Of a stretch of 5,096 bases of DNA, positions 1 to 5,096 are shown piece by piece; the first letter of the stretch is position 1, and each line of letters opens with the position of its first letter. The DNA lies in contig JAKEHA010000318.1 in NCBI GenBank assembly GCA_022615275.1, forward strand, positions 1-5,096, in the 5' to 3' direction. This DNA is from Candidatus Latescibacterota bacterium. Lineage in GTDB: Bacteria > Krumholzibacteriota > Krumholzibacteriia > WVZY01 > JAKEHA01. Under the pieces are notes generated by a model that was not told where the DNA came from, made no database searches, and worked only from the letters and a program-made list of their open reading frames with translations. A program made the translations under genes and the position numbers.

Positions 1-906
1 AGTCACGCGAGGGTCGACTTGTTCGACTTTAGCATTTTTGGTGCTAGCCATACGTCGCCCCCGAAGCCCTACAACGCCTGCGTCGATTACGTACCGACCA
101 TTGGCGCGGTTGACACCGGCGATTTCGCGGCGTTTGGCGCACATTGGGAACACGCCGCGCCGGGCGGTGGCAGCGCACCGGAGGTTGAGAGTAGCGTTGT
201 GTCGGGGACGGTTGTTCTCGAATTCGACGAAGACCACCCCTTACTTGGCGAGCACGTATTGCGGGCGACCGTGAGTCTCGAGGGAGTTCCGTCATTCAAA
301 GCCGCGATGTTCGTGCTTCGCAACGAGAACCCCAAACTCGAGTTCACGGGCTGGGTTGAATCGTTCGGTTACGACGGTGAGACGATTAGCACGGAAGCTA
401 TGCGGGACGGGCACAGAGAGGTCTTTATCGGCGTGCTGGACGAGGATGCGGCCGGTGGTGACGTCACGCTTGGAACTGCAGAGTTTCGGGTGGTATCGGA
501 TCAGCAGTTGACGCTCACGGACGAAGACCTCGCTCTTGTGACTGCAGACCTCCTTTCGAGTACGGACCAGCGCAGTACACTGGCGCTGAACTCCTTGGCG
601 GTGCGTCGTTCGGTGACGTCGGTCGCCTACAGGAACGAGTTGGCCCAGAACTATCCCAACCCATTCAATCCGACGACGACGATTTCGTTCTCGTTGGCGC
701 AAGCCGCCGATGCCAGTCTGTCGATCTATGATGTTCGCGGTGCGCTGGTGAAGACATTGCACAACGGGCGCAAGGAACGAGGGATTCATAGAATCGTCTG
801 GGATGGGACGAGCAACAGTGCCCAGCGAGTCGCGAGCGGCGTCTATTTCTACAAACTGGTCGCAGGCTCGTTCACGGACACGAAAAAAATGACGATGCTG
901 AAGTAA
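1..906 (+). CDS. Secreted/surface protein, C-terminal part, with dockerin-like motifs and a T9SS/FlgD-Ig-like C-terminal domain (5' partial)
   Basis: The frame is open from base 1, so the true start lies upstream and no signal peptide can be seen; 301 residues are visible before the TAA. Residues 4-17 and 36-49 (codon 1 at base 1) are two similar VDxxDFxxFxAxH segments, resembling degenerate type I dockerin repeats. Residues about 60-195 are rich in alternating hydrophobic and acidic stretches, consistent with a beta-sandwich, perhaps cohesin-like, but I cannot assign the family. Residues 212-301 form a clear C-terminal module: NYPNPFNPTTTISFSL, then SIYDVRGALVKTL, IVWDGT, SGVYFYKL and a final KKMTMLK. 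This is the typical pattern of T9SS type A sorting or FlgD-Ig-like tails, which target or anchor exported proteins in FCB bacteria. The specific function is unknown. A strong hairpin follows the stop codon and separates the gene from the next operon. Its GC content is visibly lower than the operon's (34/60 in 181-240 against 45/60 in 2941-3000). Confidence 0.85.
   Translation, partial: SHARVDLFDFSIFGASHTSPPKPYNACVDYVPTIGAVDTGDFAAFGAHWEHAAPGGGSAPEVESSVVSGTVVLEFDEDHPLLGEHVLRATVSLEGVPSFKAAMFVLRNENPKLEFTGWVESFGYDGETISTEAMRDGHREVFIGVLDEDAAGGDVTLGTAEFRVVSDQQLTLTDEDLALVTADLLSSTDQRSTLALNSLAVRRSVTSVAYRNELAQNYPNPFNPTTTISFSLAQAADASLSIYDVRGALVKTLHNGRKERGIHRIVWDGTSNSAQRVASGVYFYKLVAGSFTDTKKMTMLK
10..147 (+). 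repeat. Two dockerin-like motif copies within the surface protein
   Basis: At protein level, residues 5-17 (VDLFDFSIFGASH) and 37-49 (VDTGDFAAFGAHW) align without gaps. They share V, D, D, F, F, G and A and are offset by exactly 32 residues. The spacing and the VDxxDFxxF pattern recall the paired F-hand segments of type I dockerins. The leading calcium-binding D-x-N/D-x-D-G residues are absent or degraded, and the first copy may continue upstream of the window. It is a protein-level duplication, not an obvious DNA repeat. Confidence 0.5.
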
Positions 907-937
907 AGCCCCATAGGTCCCGTCGCATTGTTCTACA

Positions 938-970
938 AAGCCCCGGCCGGCGCAATGCCGGCCGGGGCTT
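938..970 (+). terminator. Intrinsic-type terminator hairpin after the surface protein gene
   Basis: Bases 938-951 (AAGCCCCGGCCGGC) are perfectly complementary to 957-970 (GCCGGCCGGGGCTT). This gives a 14-bp, very GC-rich stem with a 5-base loop (GCAAT). It lies 31 bases after the TAA of the upstream gene. The 3' tail is only weakly U-rich (CTTCTTCG over 968-975), so termination may be incomplete or assisted. On the minus strand the stem is followed by TTTG, which would be no better. Confidence 0.8.
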
Positions 971-977
971 CTTCGTG

Positions 978-986
978 TGCTAGAAT
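978..986 (+). promoter_or_regulatory. Putative extended -10 promoter of the mlaF-mlaD-ispD-ispF-gltX operon
   Basis: TGCTAGAAT matches an extended -10 element (TGn plus TAGAAT, one mismatch to TATAAT). It sits 8 bases after the terminator stem and just before the first gene of the operon. No -35 hexamer is recognisable: at the usual 17-base spacing the sequence is the hairpin arm (CCGGCC, 958-963). A promoter is expected here because the hairpin should stop most read-through. Transcription beginning about 7 bases downstream would start at or next to the ATG at 994. Confidence 0.4.
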
Positions 987-993
987 GCCGCCG

Positions 994-1755
994 ATGGTCA
1001 CCATCGAGTGCCGCGACGTGTGGAAGAGCTTCGGCCGCAAGAGTGTGCTGCGCGGGGTGAATCTGGTGATCCGGCCCGGCGAGACGGTCGTCATCATCGG
1101 ACAGAGCGGGTCGGGCAAGAGTGTGCTCTTGAAGCACATCGTGGGGCTCATCTACCCCGACAAGGGTGCCATCCTCATCGACGAGATCGACATCACCACG
1201 CTCAATCGCAAGAAACTCTTCGAGCTTCGGATGGGCTTTGGTATGGTCTTCCAGGGCGCGGCGCTGTTCGATTCGTACACGGTGGAAGAGAACGTGGGCT
1301 TGGCGCTGCGCGAGCACACGGAACTTTCCGACGAGGAAGTGAATCGCATCGCGGAAGAGAAGCTGCGTATGGTGGGCTTGGACGGTGTGGGCGACAAGCA
1401 CCCGGCCGAGCTCTCGGGCGGCATGAAGAAGCGCGTGGGCTTCGCGCGCGCAATCGCGATGGAGCCCAAGTGCGTCCTCTACGACGAGCCCACCACGGGC
1501 CTGGACCCCATCAATGCGGACGTCATCAACAACCTCATCGTGAAACTCTCGAACGAGCTCCACATCACCTCGATCGTGGTGACGCACGACCTCGCGAGCG
1601 CGTACAAGGTGGCGGATCGGATCGTCATGCTGCACGACGGCAAGGTGCTCTTCGAAGGATCGCCGGATCAGGTGAAGAAAACGACCAACGCCATCGTCCG
1701 TCAGTTCATCGAAGGGCGCGCGGAAGGTCCCATCGTGGTCGGGAGCGGGGAATGA
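994..1755 (+). CDS. mlaF: MlaF-like ABC transporter ATPase of an MCE lipid transport system
   Basis: This is the cytoplasmic ATP-hydrolysing subunit that would power an inner-membrane MCE (Mla-type) lipid transporter. All ABC motifs are present, numbered from ATG 994 (253 aa): Walker A GQSGSGKS (36-43), Q-loop Q87, signature LSGGM (140-144), Walker B CVLYDE (160-165, catalytic E165), D-loop GLDP (169-172) and switch H198. The LSGGMKKRVGFARA signature, YDEPTTGLDP and the C-terminal VRQFIEGRAEGPI segment are characteristic of the MlaF/Ttg2A subgroup rather than of general importers. E. coli MlaF is of similar size (269 aa). The start is uncertain: ATG 985 is in frame and gives MPPMVTIE, but it overlaps the putative -10 box. 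Neither start has a Shine-Dalgarno sequence, since upstream there is only the hairpin. The family's N-terminus fits a start at 994. The stop overlaps the next gene's ATG (ATGA, 1752-1755). No MlaE permease gene is adjacent upstream. Confidence 0.93.
   Translation: MVTIECRDVWKSFGRKSVLRGVNLVIRPGETVVIIGQSGSGKSVLLKHIVGLIYPDKGAILIDEIDITTLNRKKLFELRMGFGMVFQGAALFDSYTVEENVGLALREHTELSDEEVNRIAEEKLRMVGLDGVGDKHPAELSGGMKKRVGFARAIAMEPKCVLYDEPTTGLDPINADVINNLIVKLSNELHITSIVVTHDLASAYKVADRIVMLHDGKVLFEGSPDQVKKTTNAIVRQFIEGRAEGPIVVGSGE
1741..1745 (+). promoter_or_regulatory. Ribosome binding site for mlaD
   Basis: GGGAG lies inside the 3' end of mlaF, 6 bases before ATG 1752. It supports this start for the MCE gene within a longer open frame that reaches back to 1008, and it suggests translational coupling through the ATGA overlap. 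Confidence 0.55.
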
Positions 1756-2648
1756 CGCCGCGCGGGCTCGAGATTCGCGTGGGGGCGGTGGTCATCGCAG
1801 CCGCGATCGTCGCGGTGGTCGGCACCATGTGGTTCCAGAAGTTCCAACTCGCGGAGAAGCGCTATGCGTTCTTCGTGCGCTTCAACGAAGTGGGCGGGCT
1901 GGTGAGCGGCGATCCGATTCACGTCAACGGCGTGGAACGGGGGCGCGTGGACGCGGTCGATCTGCTCCCGCGCGGCGTGGTGGTCCGGATGGCGGTGCGC
2001 GAAGGCGTGGTCATCCCGCTCGACTCGCGCATCGCTCTAAAGAGCATCGGCATCATGGGCGAGCGCTTCGTGGCCATCGTGCAAGGCGATTCGTCGGTGG
2101 CGATCGCGCCCGGCGATACTTTAGACGGCGACTACCTGATGGGTTTGAGCGAAGTGATGGGCTCGGCGGGCGAGATCCTGGACGAAGTGGAGACGACTTC
2201 GCGCCATCTGCGCGATATCGCGATCTCGCTCTCCGGCGATGGCCGCCTGCAGGAAGGTGTCGACGACTTCGCGGTCGCGAGCAAGAACGTACGCACCATG
2301 ACGGAGCGAAACAGGGACCGCCTCGACCGCGCGCTGATCAAGTTCGAGCACTCGGCCACGCTCCTCGACAGCCTGATCGCGACGCGCTACGCCGGCATCG
2401 ATTCGTCGCTCGCGGCCATCGGGCGCGCGGGCGGAAAGGCGGAAGAGACCGCCGACAACCTCGCCGTGGTGTCGAAAGACCTGCGCGAGATCACCGCCAA
2501 GCTGCGCGCGGGCGAAGGCTCCGCGGGCCGGCTCTTGAACGACGACACCTTCATCACGCGGCTGGAGTCGACGGTGACGCAGTTGGACTCGCTGGTGGCG
2601 GACATCCAGAGGAATCCGAGCCGCTACGTCAAGTTCAGCTTGTTCTAG
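1752..2648 (+). CDS. mlaD: MlaD-like MCE-domain lipid transport protein
   Basis: This is the membrane-anchored, periplasmic substrate-binding subunit of an MCE lipid transporter; it would bind phospholipid or another lipid as an oligomeric ring. The 298-aa protein has a short N-terminus, one transmembrane helix at about residues 10-28 (VGAVVIAAAIVAVVGTMWF) and a single MCE domain at about 38-115. MCE hallmarks are FNEVGGLVSGDPIHVNGVERG (from 44) and SIGIMGERFVAI (98-109). A long, mostly helical region (about 125-285) follows, probably coiled-coil. It ends with GEGSAGRLLNDDTF and NPSRYVKFSLF (288-298), a C-terminus often seen in MCE proteins of Bacteroidota and relatives. It is much longer than E. 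coli MlaD (about 180 aa), so the helical tail may extend across the periplasm, as proposed for mycobacterial Mce proteins (inference). The start is fixed by the ATGA overlap with mlaF and a GGGAG site. ispD begins 4 bases after the stop. Confidence 0.92.
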   Translation: MTPRGLEIRVGAVVIAAAIVAVVGTMWFQKFQLAEKRYAFFVRFNEVGGLVSGDPIHVNGVERGRVDAVDLLPRGVVVRMAVREGVVIPLDSRIALKSIGIMGERFVAIVQGDSSVAIAPGDTLDGDYLMGLSEVMGSAGEILDEVETTSRHLRDIAISLSGDGRLQEGVDDFAVASKNVRTMTERNRDRLDRALIKFEHSATLLDSLIATRYAGIDSSLAAIGRAGGKAEETADNLAVVSKDLREITAKLRAGEGSAGRLLNDDTFITRLESTVTQLDSLVADIQRNPSRYVKFSLF

Positions 2649-2652
2649 CGCG

Positions 2653-3366
2653 ATGAAGGCGGCGGCACTGATCATGGCGGGGGGAAGCGGCGAGCGCTTC
2701 GCCGCGGAAACAGGCGCGCGCGCGGCGGCCAAGCAGCTCACACCGCTTTCGGGACGCGCGATGATCGCGTGGTCCGCGGAAGCATTGGCGCGCGCGTCGC
2801 GCGTTGCGCACGTGATCGTGGTACTGCCCGCGGGCATGGAGTCCCACGCGCGTGCGGCGCTCCTGCCCGAGGCGACGCGCAAACTGCTCGCGTTCGTCGA
2901 AGGGGGTGCCACGCGGCAGGAGTCGGTGTTCAACGCGCTGCGCGCGGTACCGGACGACGTCACCCACGTGCTGATCCACGACGCCGCGCGGCCGTGCGTG
3001 ACCTCGCAGCTGGTGGAGCGCGTGCTCGATGCGCTGCAATCACACGACGCGGTCGTCCCCGCGGTGGCCGCGACCGACACGCTGGTGCGCGATTACGAAG
3101 GCCGCGTCGACGCCGTCATCGATCGCGTGCACGTGGCGGGTGTGCAAACGCCGCAGGCGTTTCGGCAAGAATTGATTGTGCGCGCGCATCGCGAGGCCAA
3201 GGCGCGGGGATTTCATTCGAGCGACGATGGTTCGCTCGTGCTGGCGCTGGGCGAGACGGTACGCACCGTTCCCGGCGAGCGGACCAATATCAAGGTGACG
3301 TTTCGCGACGACGTCGCGATCGCCGAAGCCATTCTGGGGAGCCGAACGAACGGAGTACGAACATGA
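2653..3366 (+). CDS. ispD: 2-C-methyl-D-erythritol 4-phosphate cytidylyltransferase (IspD)
   Basis: IspD makes CDP-methylerythritol from MEP and CTP, the third step of the MEP isoprenoid pathway, in the cytoplasm. The 237-aa length is normal. Visible motifs are the nucleotide-binding loop AGGSGERF (9-16), K27-Q28, HDAARP (109-114), IDR (R158, matching catalytic R157 of E. coli), VQTPQAF (164-170), SSDDGS and NIKVTFRDD (K214, matching K213 of E. coli). Oddities: the loop reads MAGGSGERF instead of the usual PAAGxGxR, K27 is preceded by Ala instead of the usual Pro, and about five extra alanine-rich residues separate R15 from K27 relative to E. coli. These could suggest another sugar-phosphate nucleotidyltransferase, but the downstream motifs and the overlapping ispF settle the assignment. 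There is no clear Shine-Dalgarno sequence; ATG 2653 lies 4 bases after the mlaD stop, so coupled re-initiation is likely. The gene ends in an ATGA overlap with ispF. Confidence 0.93.
   Translation: MKAAALIMAGGSGERFAAETGARAAAKQLTPLSGRAMIAWSAEALARASRVAHVIVVLPAGMESHARAALLPEATRKLLAFVEGGATRQESVFNALRAVPDDVTHVLIHDAARPCVTSQLVERVLDALQSHDAVVPAVAATDTLVRDYEGRVDAVIDRVHVAGVQTPQAFRQELIVRAHREAKARGFHSSDDGSLVLALGETVRTVPGERTNIKVTFRDDVAIAEAILGSRTNGVRT
3351..3355 (+). promoter_or_regulatory. Ribosome binding site for ispF
   Basis: CGGAG, within the last codons of ispD, is 7 bases from ATG 3363. Good spacing supports this start, and with the ATGA overlap it points to coupled translation of ispD and ispF. Confidence 0.55.
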
Positions 3367-3881
3367 CACGGACGGGAATCGGATACGACGTGCACGCGGT
3401 CGCCGCGGGGCGGCCGTTGATGCTGGGGTGCATCCACTTCGAAGACGCCAAGGTCGGTCTCGCGGGCCACTCGGACGCGGACGTGGTTGCGCACGCGATT
3501 TGCGACGCGATCCTGGGTGCGGCCGCGCTCGGCGACATCGGCGAGCACTTTCCCAACACCGAGGCCGAGTGGAAGGACGCCGAGAGCAAGGAGTTCTTGA
3601 TCAAGGTGGCGGGGATGGTGCGCGAGCTGGGCTACGAGATTATCAACGTGGATTGCACCGTGCTATCCGACATCGTGAAGCTGGGCGATCGCAAGCGCGA
3701 CATGGTCGCCGCCATCGCGGGCTACCTCGACGTCGCGCCCAACTGCGTCAGCGTCAAGGCGACCACCTTCGAAGGCAAGGGAGCCATCGGCCGCGGCGAA
3801 GCCATCGCGTGCGAAGCGATCGCGACCCTCGAGCGCGGTGCCGCCCCCAAGTTGAGCGAGTGGCGCGAGGACGTGCTCTAG
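3363..3881 (+). CDS. ispF: 2-C-methyl-D-erythritol 2,4-cyclodiphosphate synthase (IspF)
   Basis: IspF cyclises CDP-methylerythritol 2-phosphate to methylerythritol 2,4-cyclodiphosphate with release of CMP. It works as a trimer with active sites at the subunit interfaces. The 172-aa product shows GIGYDVH (D9 and H11 metal ligands), AGHSDADVVAH (third ligand H44), LGDIGEHFPNT (56-66), KATTFE (132-137; T135 and E137 match E. coli T133 and E135) and GRGEAIACEA (from 143). Alignment by eye to E. coli IspF needs no gaps between the metal site and the KATT motif. Oddities: the usual APK nucleotide-contact segment reads IVK (104-106), and the conserved Phe of LGFxGR is Ala (A141). The C-terminus is about 11 residues longer and ends in EWREDVL. 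The start overlaps the ispD stop and has a Shine-Dalgarno site. One base separates its TAG from the gltX ATG. Confidence 0.94.
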   Translation: MTRTGIGYDVHAVAAGRPLMLGCIHFEDAKVGLAGHSDADVVAHAICDAILGAAALGDIGEHFPNTEAEWKDAESKEFLIKVAGMVRELGYEIINVDCTVLSDIVKLGDRKRDMVAAIAGYLDVAPNCVSVKATTFEGKGAIGRGEAIACEAIATLERGAAPKLSEWREDVL

Positions 3882-3882
3882 A

Positions 3883-5096
3883 ATGGCGAAGCTCCGCGAC
3901 GTGAGGGTTCGCTTCGCGCCCAGCCCGACCGGCTATCTGCACGTCGGCGGCGCGCGCACCGCGATCTTCAACCACCTCTTCGCGCGTCACCACGGCGGCA
4001 CCTTCATCCTGCGCATCGAGGACACCGACGCGGAGCGGAGCACGCGCGAGAGCGAGATTTCGCTGCTCGAGGATTTGCGCTGGCTCGGTCTCGACTGGGA
4101 CGAAGGCCCCGACGTGGGCGGCCCGGTGGCTCCCTACCGGCAATCGGAGCGCATGGCGATCTATCGCGAAGTCGCCGACAAGCTGGTCGCGCAAGAGCGC
4201 GCGTACCCGTGCTTCTGCACGGAAGCGGAACTCGAGTTGAAGCGCGAGGAAGCGGCCGCGGCGTCGCTGCCCCCGCAGTACGACGGGACCTGCCGCAATC
4301 TGACACCCGAGCAAGTGGCGGCCAAGCGCGCGGCCGGGTTGCCGGAGGCGATTCGCTTTCGCGTGGGCGAAGGCATCGTGCGCTTCCACGACGCGGTGCG
4401 CGGCGACATGGAGCTCTCCCACGACATGGTGGGCGACTGGGTGATCCTGCGTTCGAATGGGCTTCCCACCTACAACTTCGCAGCCGCGGTCGACGATCAC
4501 TTGATGAAGATCTCGCACGTGATCCGCGGCGAGGAGCACCTGCCCAACACGCTCCGGCAAATCATGATCTACGACGCCCTGGGCGCGACGCATCCGGTGT
4601 TCGCGCACGTCCCCTTGATCCTCGCCGAGGATCGCTCCAAGCTCTCGAAGCGCCATGGTGCCTCTTCGGTGGGCGATCTGCGCGCGAGCGGATACCTCCC
4701 CCACGCCGCGACCAACTATCTGTTGCTGCTCGGGTGGTCGCACCCGCAAAGCAAGGAGATCATGCCGCGCGACGAGATGGTGAAGAGATTCAGCATCGAG
4801 CGCATCGGCAAGGCCGCGGCCGTATTCGACAAGAAGAAGCTCCAGTGGATGAACGGACAGTACATCCGCAAGCTCGACCTCGACACGCTGCTGGCACTGG
4901 TGGAGCCGTACATGCCCGAGTTCTTGAAGCAGCGCTACGACGAGAAGACGCGCCGCGAGATCGTGTCGATCCTGCAGGACAGCATCGACACGCTGGCGGA
5001 CTTCGCGCATCGCGCCAGCATCTTCGAGCCCAACGTCACCTACGACGAAGAGACCCAGGCCCTCTTGAAAACGGACTCGGCGCGGCGCGTGATCGA
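3883..5096 (+). CDS. gltX: Glutamyl-tRNA synthetase (GltX), 3' partial
   Basis: A class I aminoacyl-tRNA synthetase that attaches glutamate to tRNA-Glu in the cytoplasm. The frame is open from ATG 3883 to the window end: 404 residues, against a usual 460-500. Motifs are FAPSPTGYLHVGGARTA (11-27, HIGH-type HVGG at 20-23), RIEDTD (44-49), PTYNFAAAVDDHLM with IRGEEHLPNT in the catalytic core, KLSKRHG (253-259, KMSKS-type) and FDKKKLQWMN (315-324), leading into the anticodon-binding domain, which is cut off. A zinc-site-like pattern is present: C110-x-C112-x24-C137-x-N139, with the same spacing as E. coli GluRS but Asn in place of the fourth ligand, His. The full bacterial GluRS pattern argues against GlnRS. 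The queuosine-modifying paralogue GluQ is excluded by the extension beyond the catalytic domain. The gene starts one base after the ispF stop; the nearest Shine-Dalgarno-like sequence, GAGG at 3867-3870, is 12 bases away, so coupling to ispF is likely. Confidence 0.95.
   Translation, partial: MAKLRDVRVRFAPSPTGYLHVGGARTAIFNHLFARHHGGTFILRIEDTDAERSTRESEISLLEDLRWLGLDWDEGPDVGGPVAPYRQSERMAIYREVADKLVAQERAYPCFCTEAELELKREEAAAASLPPQYDGTCRNLTPEQVAAKRAAGLPEAIRFRVGEGIVRFHDAVRGDMELSHDMVGDWVILRSNGLPTYNFAAAVDDHLMKISHVIRGEEHLPNTLRQIMIYDALGATHPVFAHVPLILAEDRSKLSKRHGASSVGDLRASGYLPHAATNYLLLLGWSHPQSKEIMPRDEMVKRFSIERIGKAAAVFDKKKLQWMNGQYIRKLDLDTLLALVEPYMPEFLKQRYDEKTRREIVSILQDSIDTLADFAHRASIFEPNVTYDEETQALLKTDSARRVI

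Noticed and set aside
19..21. TTG at 19 as the start of the surface protein
   Set aside because: The frame is open to base 1, the preceding residues continue the VDxxDFxxF motif, and no signal peptide follows. It is an internal Leu codon in a truncated gene.
292..1635. 447-codon open frame on the minus strand
   Set aside because: It spans the terminator and lies opposite two well-supported genes. Its translation is rich in His, Arg, Asp and Val with no recognisable domain, typical of an antisense shadow in high-GC DNA.
1008..1751. Possible long N-terminal extension of the MCE protein (frame open back to 1008)
   Set aside because: The extension would be an out-of-frame shadow of the ABC ATPase. 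ATG 1752 has a Shine-Dalgarno site, an ATGA overlap, and puts the transmembrane helix at the N-terminus as the family requires.
1829..2656. 275-codon plus-strand open frame overlapping mlaD
   Set aside because: Arg/Gly/Ala-rich frame-shifted shadow of mlaD without any domain pattern.
2121..3080. 319-codon open frame on the minus strand opposite mlaD and ispD
   Set aside because: No recognisable motif; it covers two genes with clear family signatures on the other strand.
3340..3370. Possible bifunctional IspDF fusion
   Set aside because: The ispD frame stops at TGA 3364-3366 and ispF starts in another frame at 3363. These are two overlapping genes, not a fusion.
3879..3884. TAGAAT before gltX as an internal -10 promoter
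   Set aside because: It consists of the ispF stop codon plus the gltX start. There is no TG extension and no -35 hexamer at suitable spacing. The resemblance to the box at 981-986 is probably coincidence.
3754..5010. 418-codon open frame on the minus strand opposite ispF and gltX
   Set aside because: Low-complexity Arg/Ala/Val/His-rich translation with no motif, and the plus strand carries an unmistakable GluRS through the same bases.

Overview
This 5.1 kb window is gene-dense, high-GC bacterial DNA. It holds the 3' end of a secreted or surface protein gene, a terminator/promoter junction of under 90 bases, and a tightly packed same-strand operon. The operon reads mlaF-like ATPase, mlaD-like MCE protein, ispD, ispF, gltX (gltX runs off the end). 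No RNA genes, CRISPR arrays or insertion sequences are visible, and no gene on the minus strand is convincing.

Organism: the first gene ends in a YPNPFNP-type C-terminal domain (T9SS type A / FlgD-Ig-like tail). The MCE protein ends in an NPSRYVKFSLF-type tail. Both are familiar from Bacteroidota and wider FCB-group bacteria. With the high GC and the dockerin-like VDxxDFxxF motifs, the best guess is an uncultured FCB-superphylum or Eisenbacteria-like lineage, a Gram-negative using the MEP isoprenoid pathway. This is inference from motifs, not a phylogenetic placement.

Layout: bases 1-906 are the end of the surface protein. Bases 907-993 carry a perfect 14-bp stem-loop terminator and, 8 bases after it, an extended -10 element. 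Bases 994-5096 are the operon. Its junctions are -4 (ATGA overlap, mlaF/mlaD), +4 (mlaD/ispD), -4 (ATGA overlap, ispD/ispF) and +1 (ispF/gltX), so the genes are very probably co-transcribed and translationally coupled.

How the genes fit together: MlaF and MlaD would be the ATPase and the membrane-anchored lipid-binding subunit of an MCE lipid transporter in the inner membrane. No MlaE permease gene is present in the window. IspD and IspF catalyse two non-consecutive steps of the MEP pathway to IPP/DMAPP. GltX charges tRNA-Glu. The ispD-ispF-gltX order is known from other bacteria, for example Bacillus subtilis; joining it to an MCE transporter module is the more distinctive part. I found no evidence for a wholly new system. 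The points most worth checking are the possible leaderless start of the operon, the missing permease, and unusual residues in IspD, IspF and GltX.
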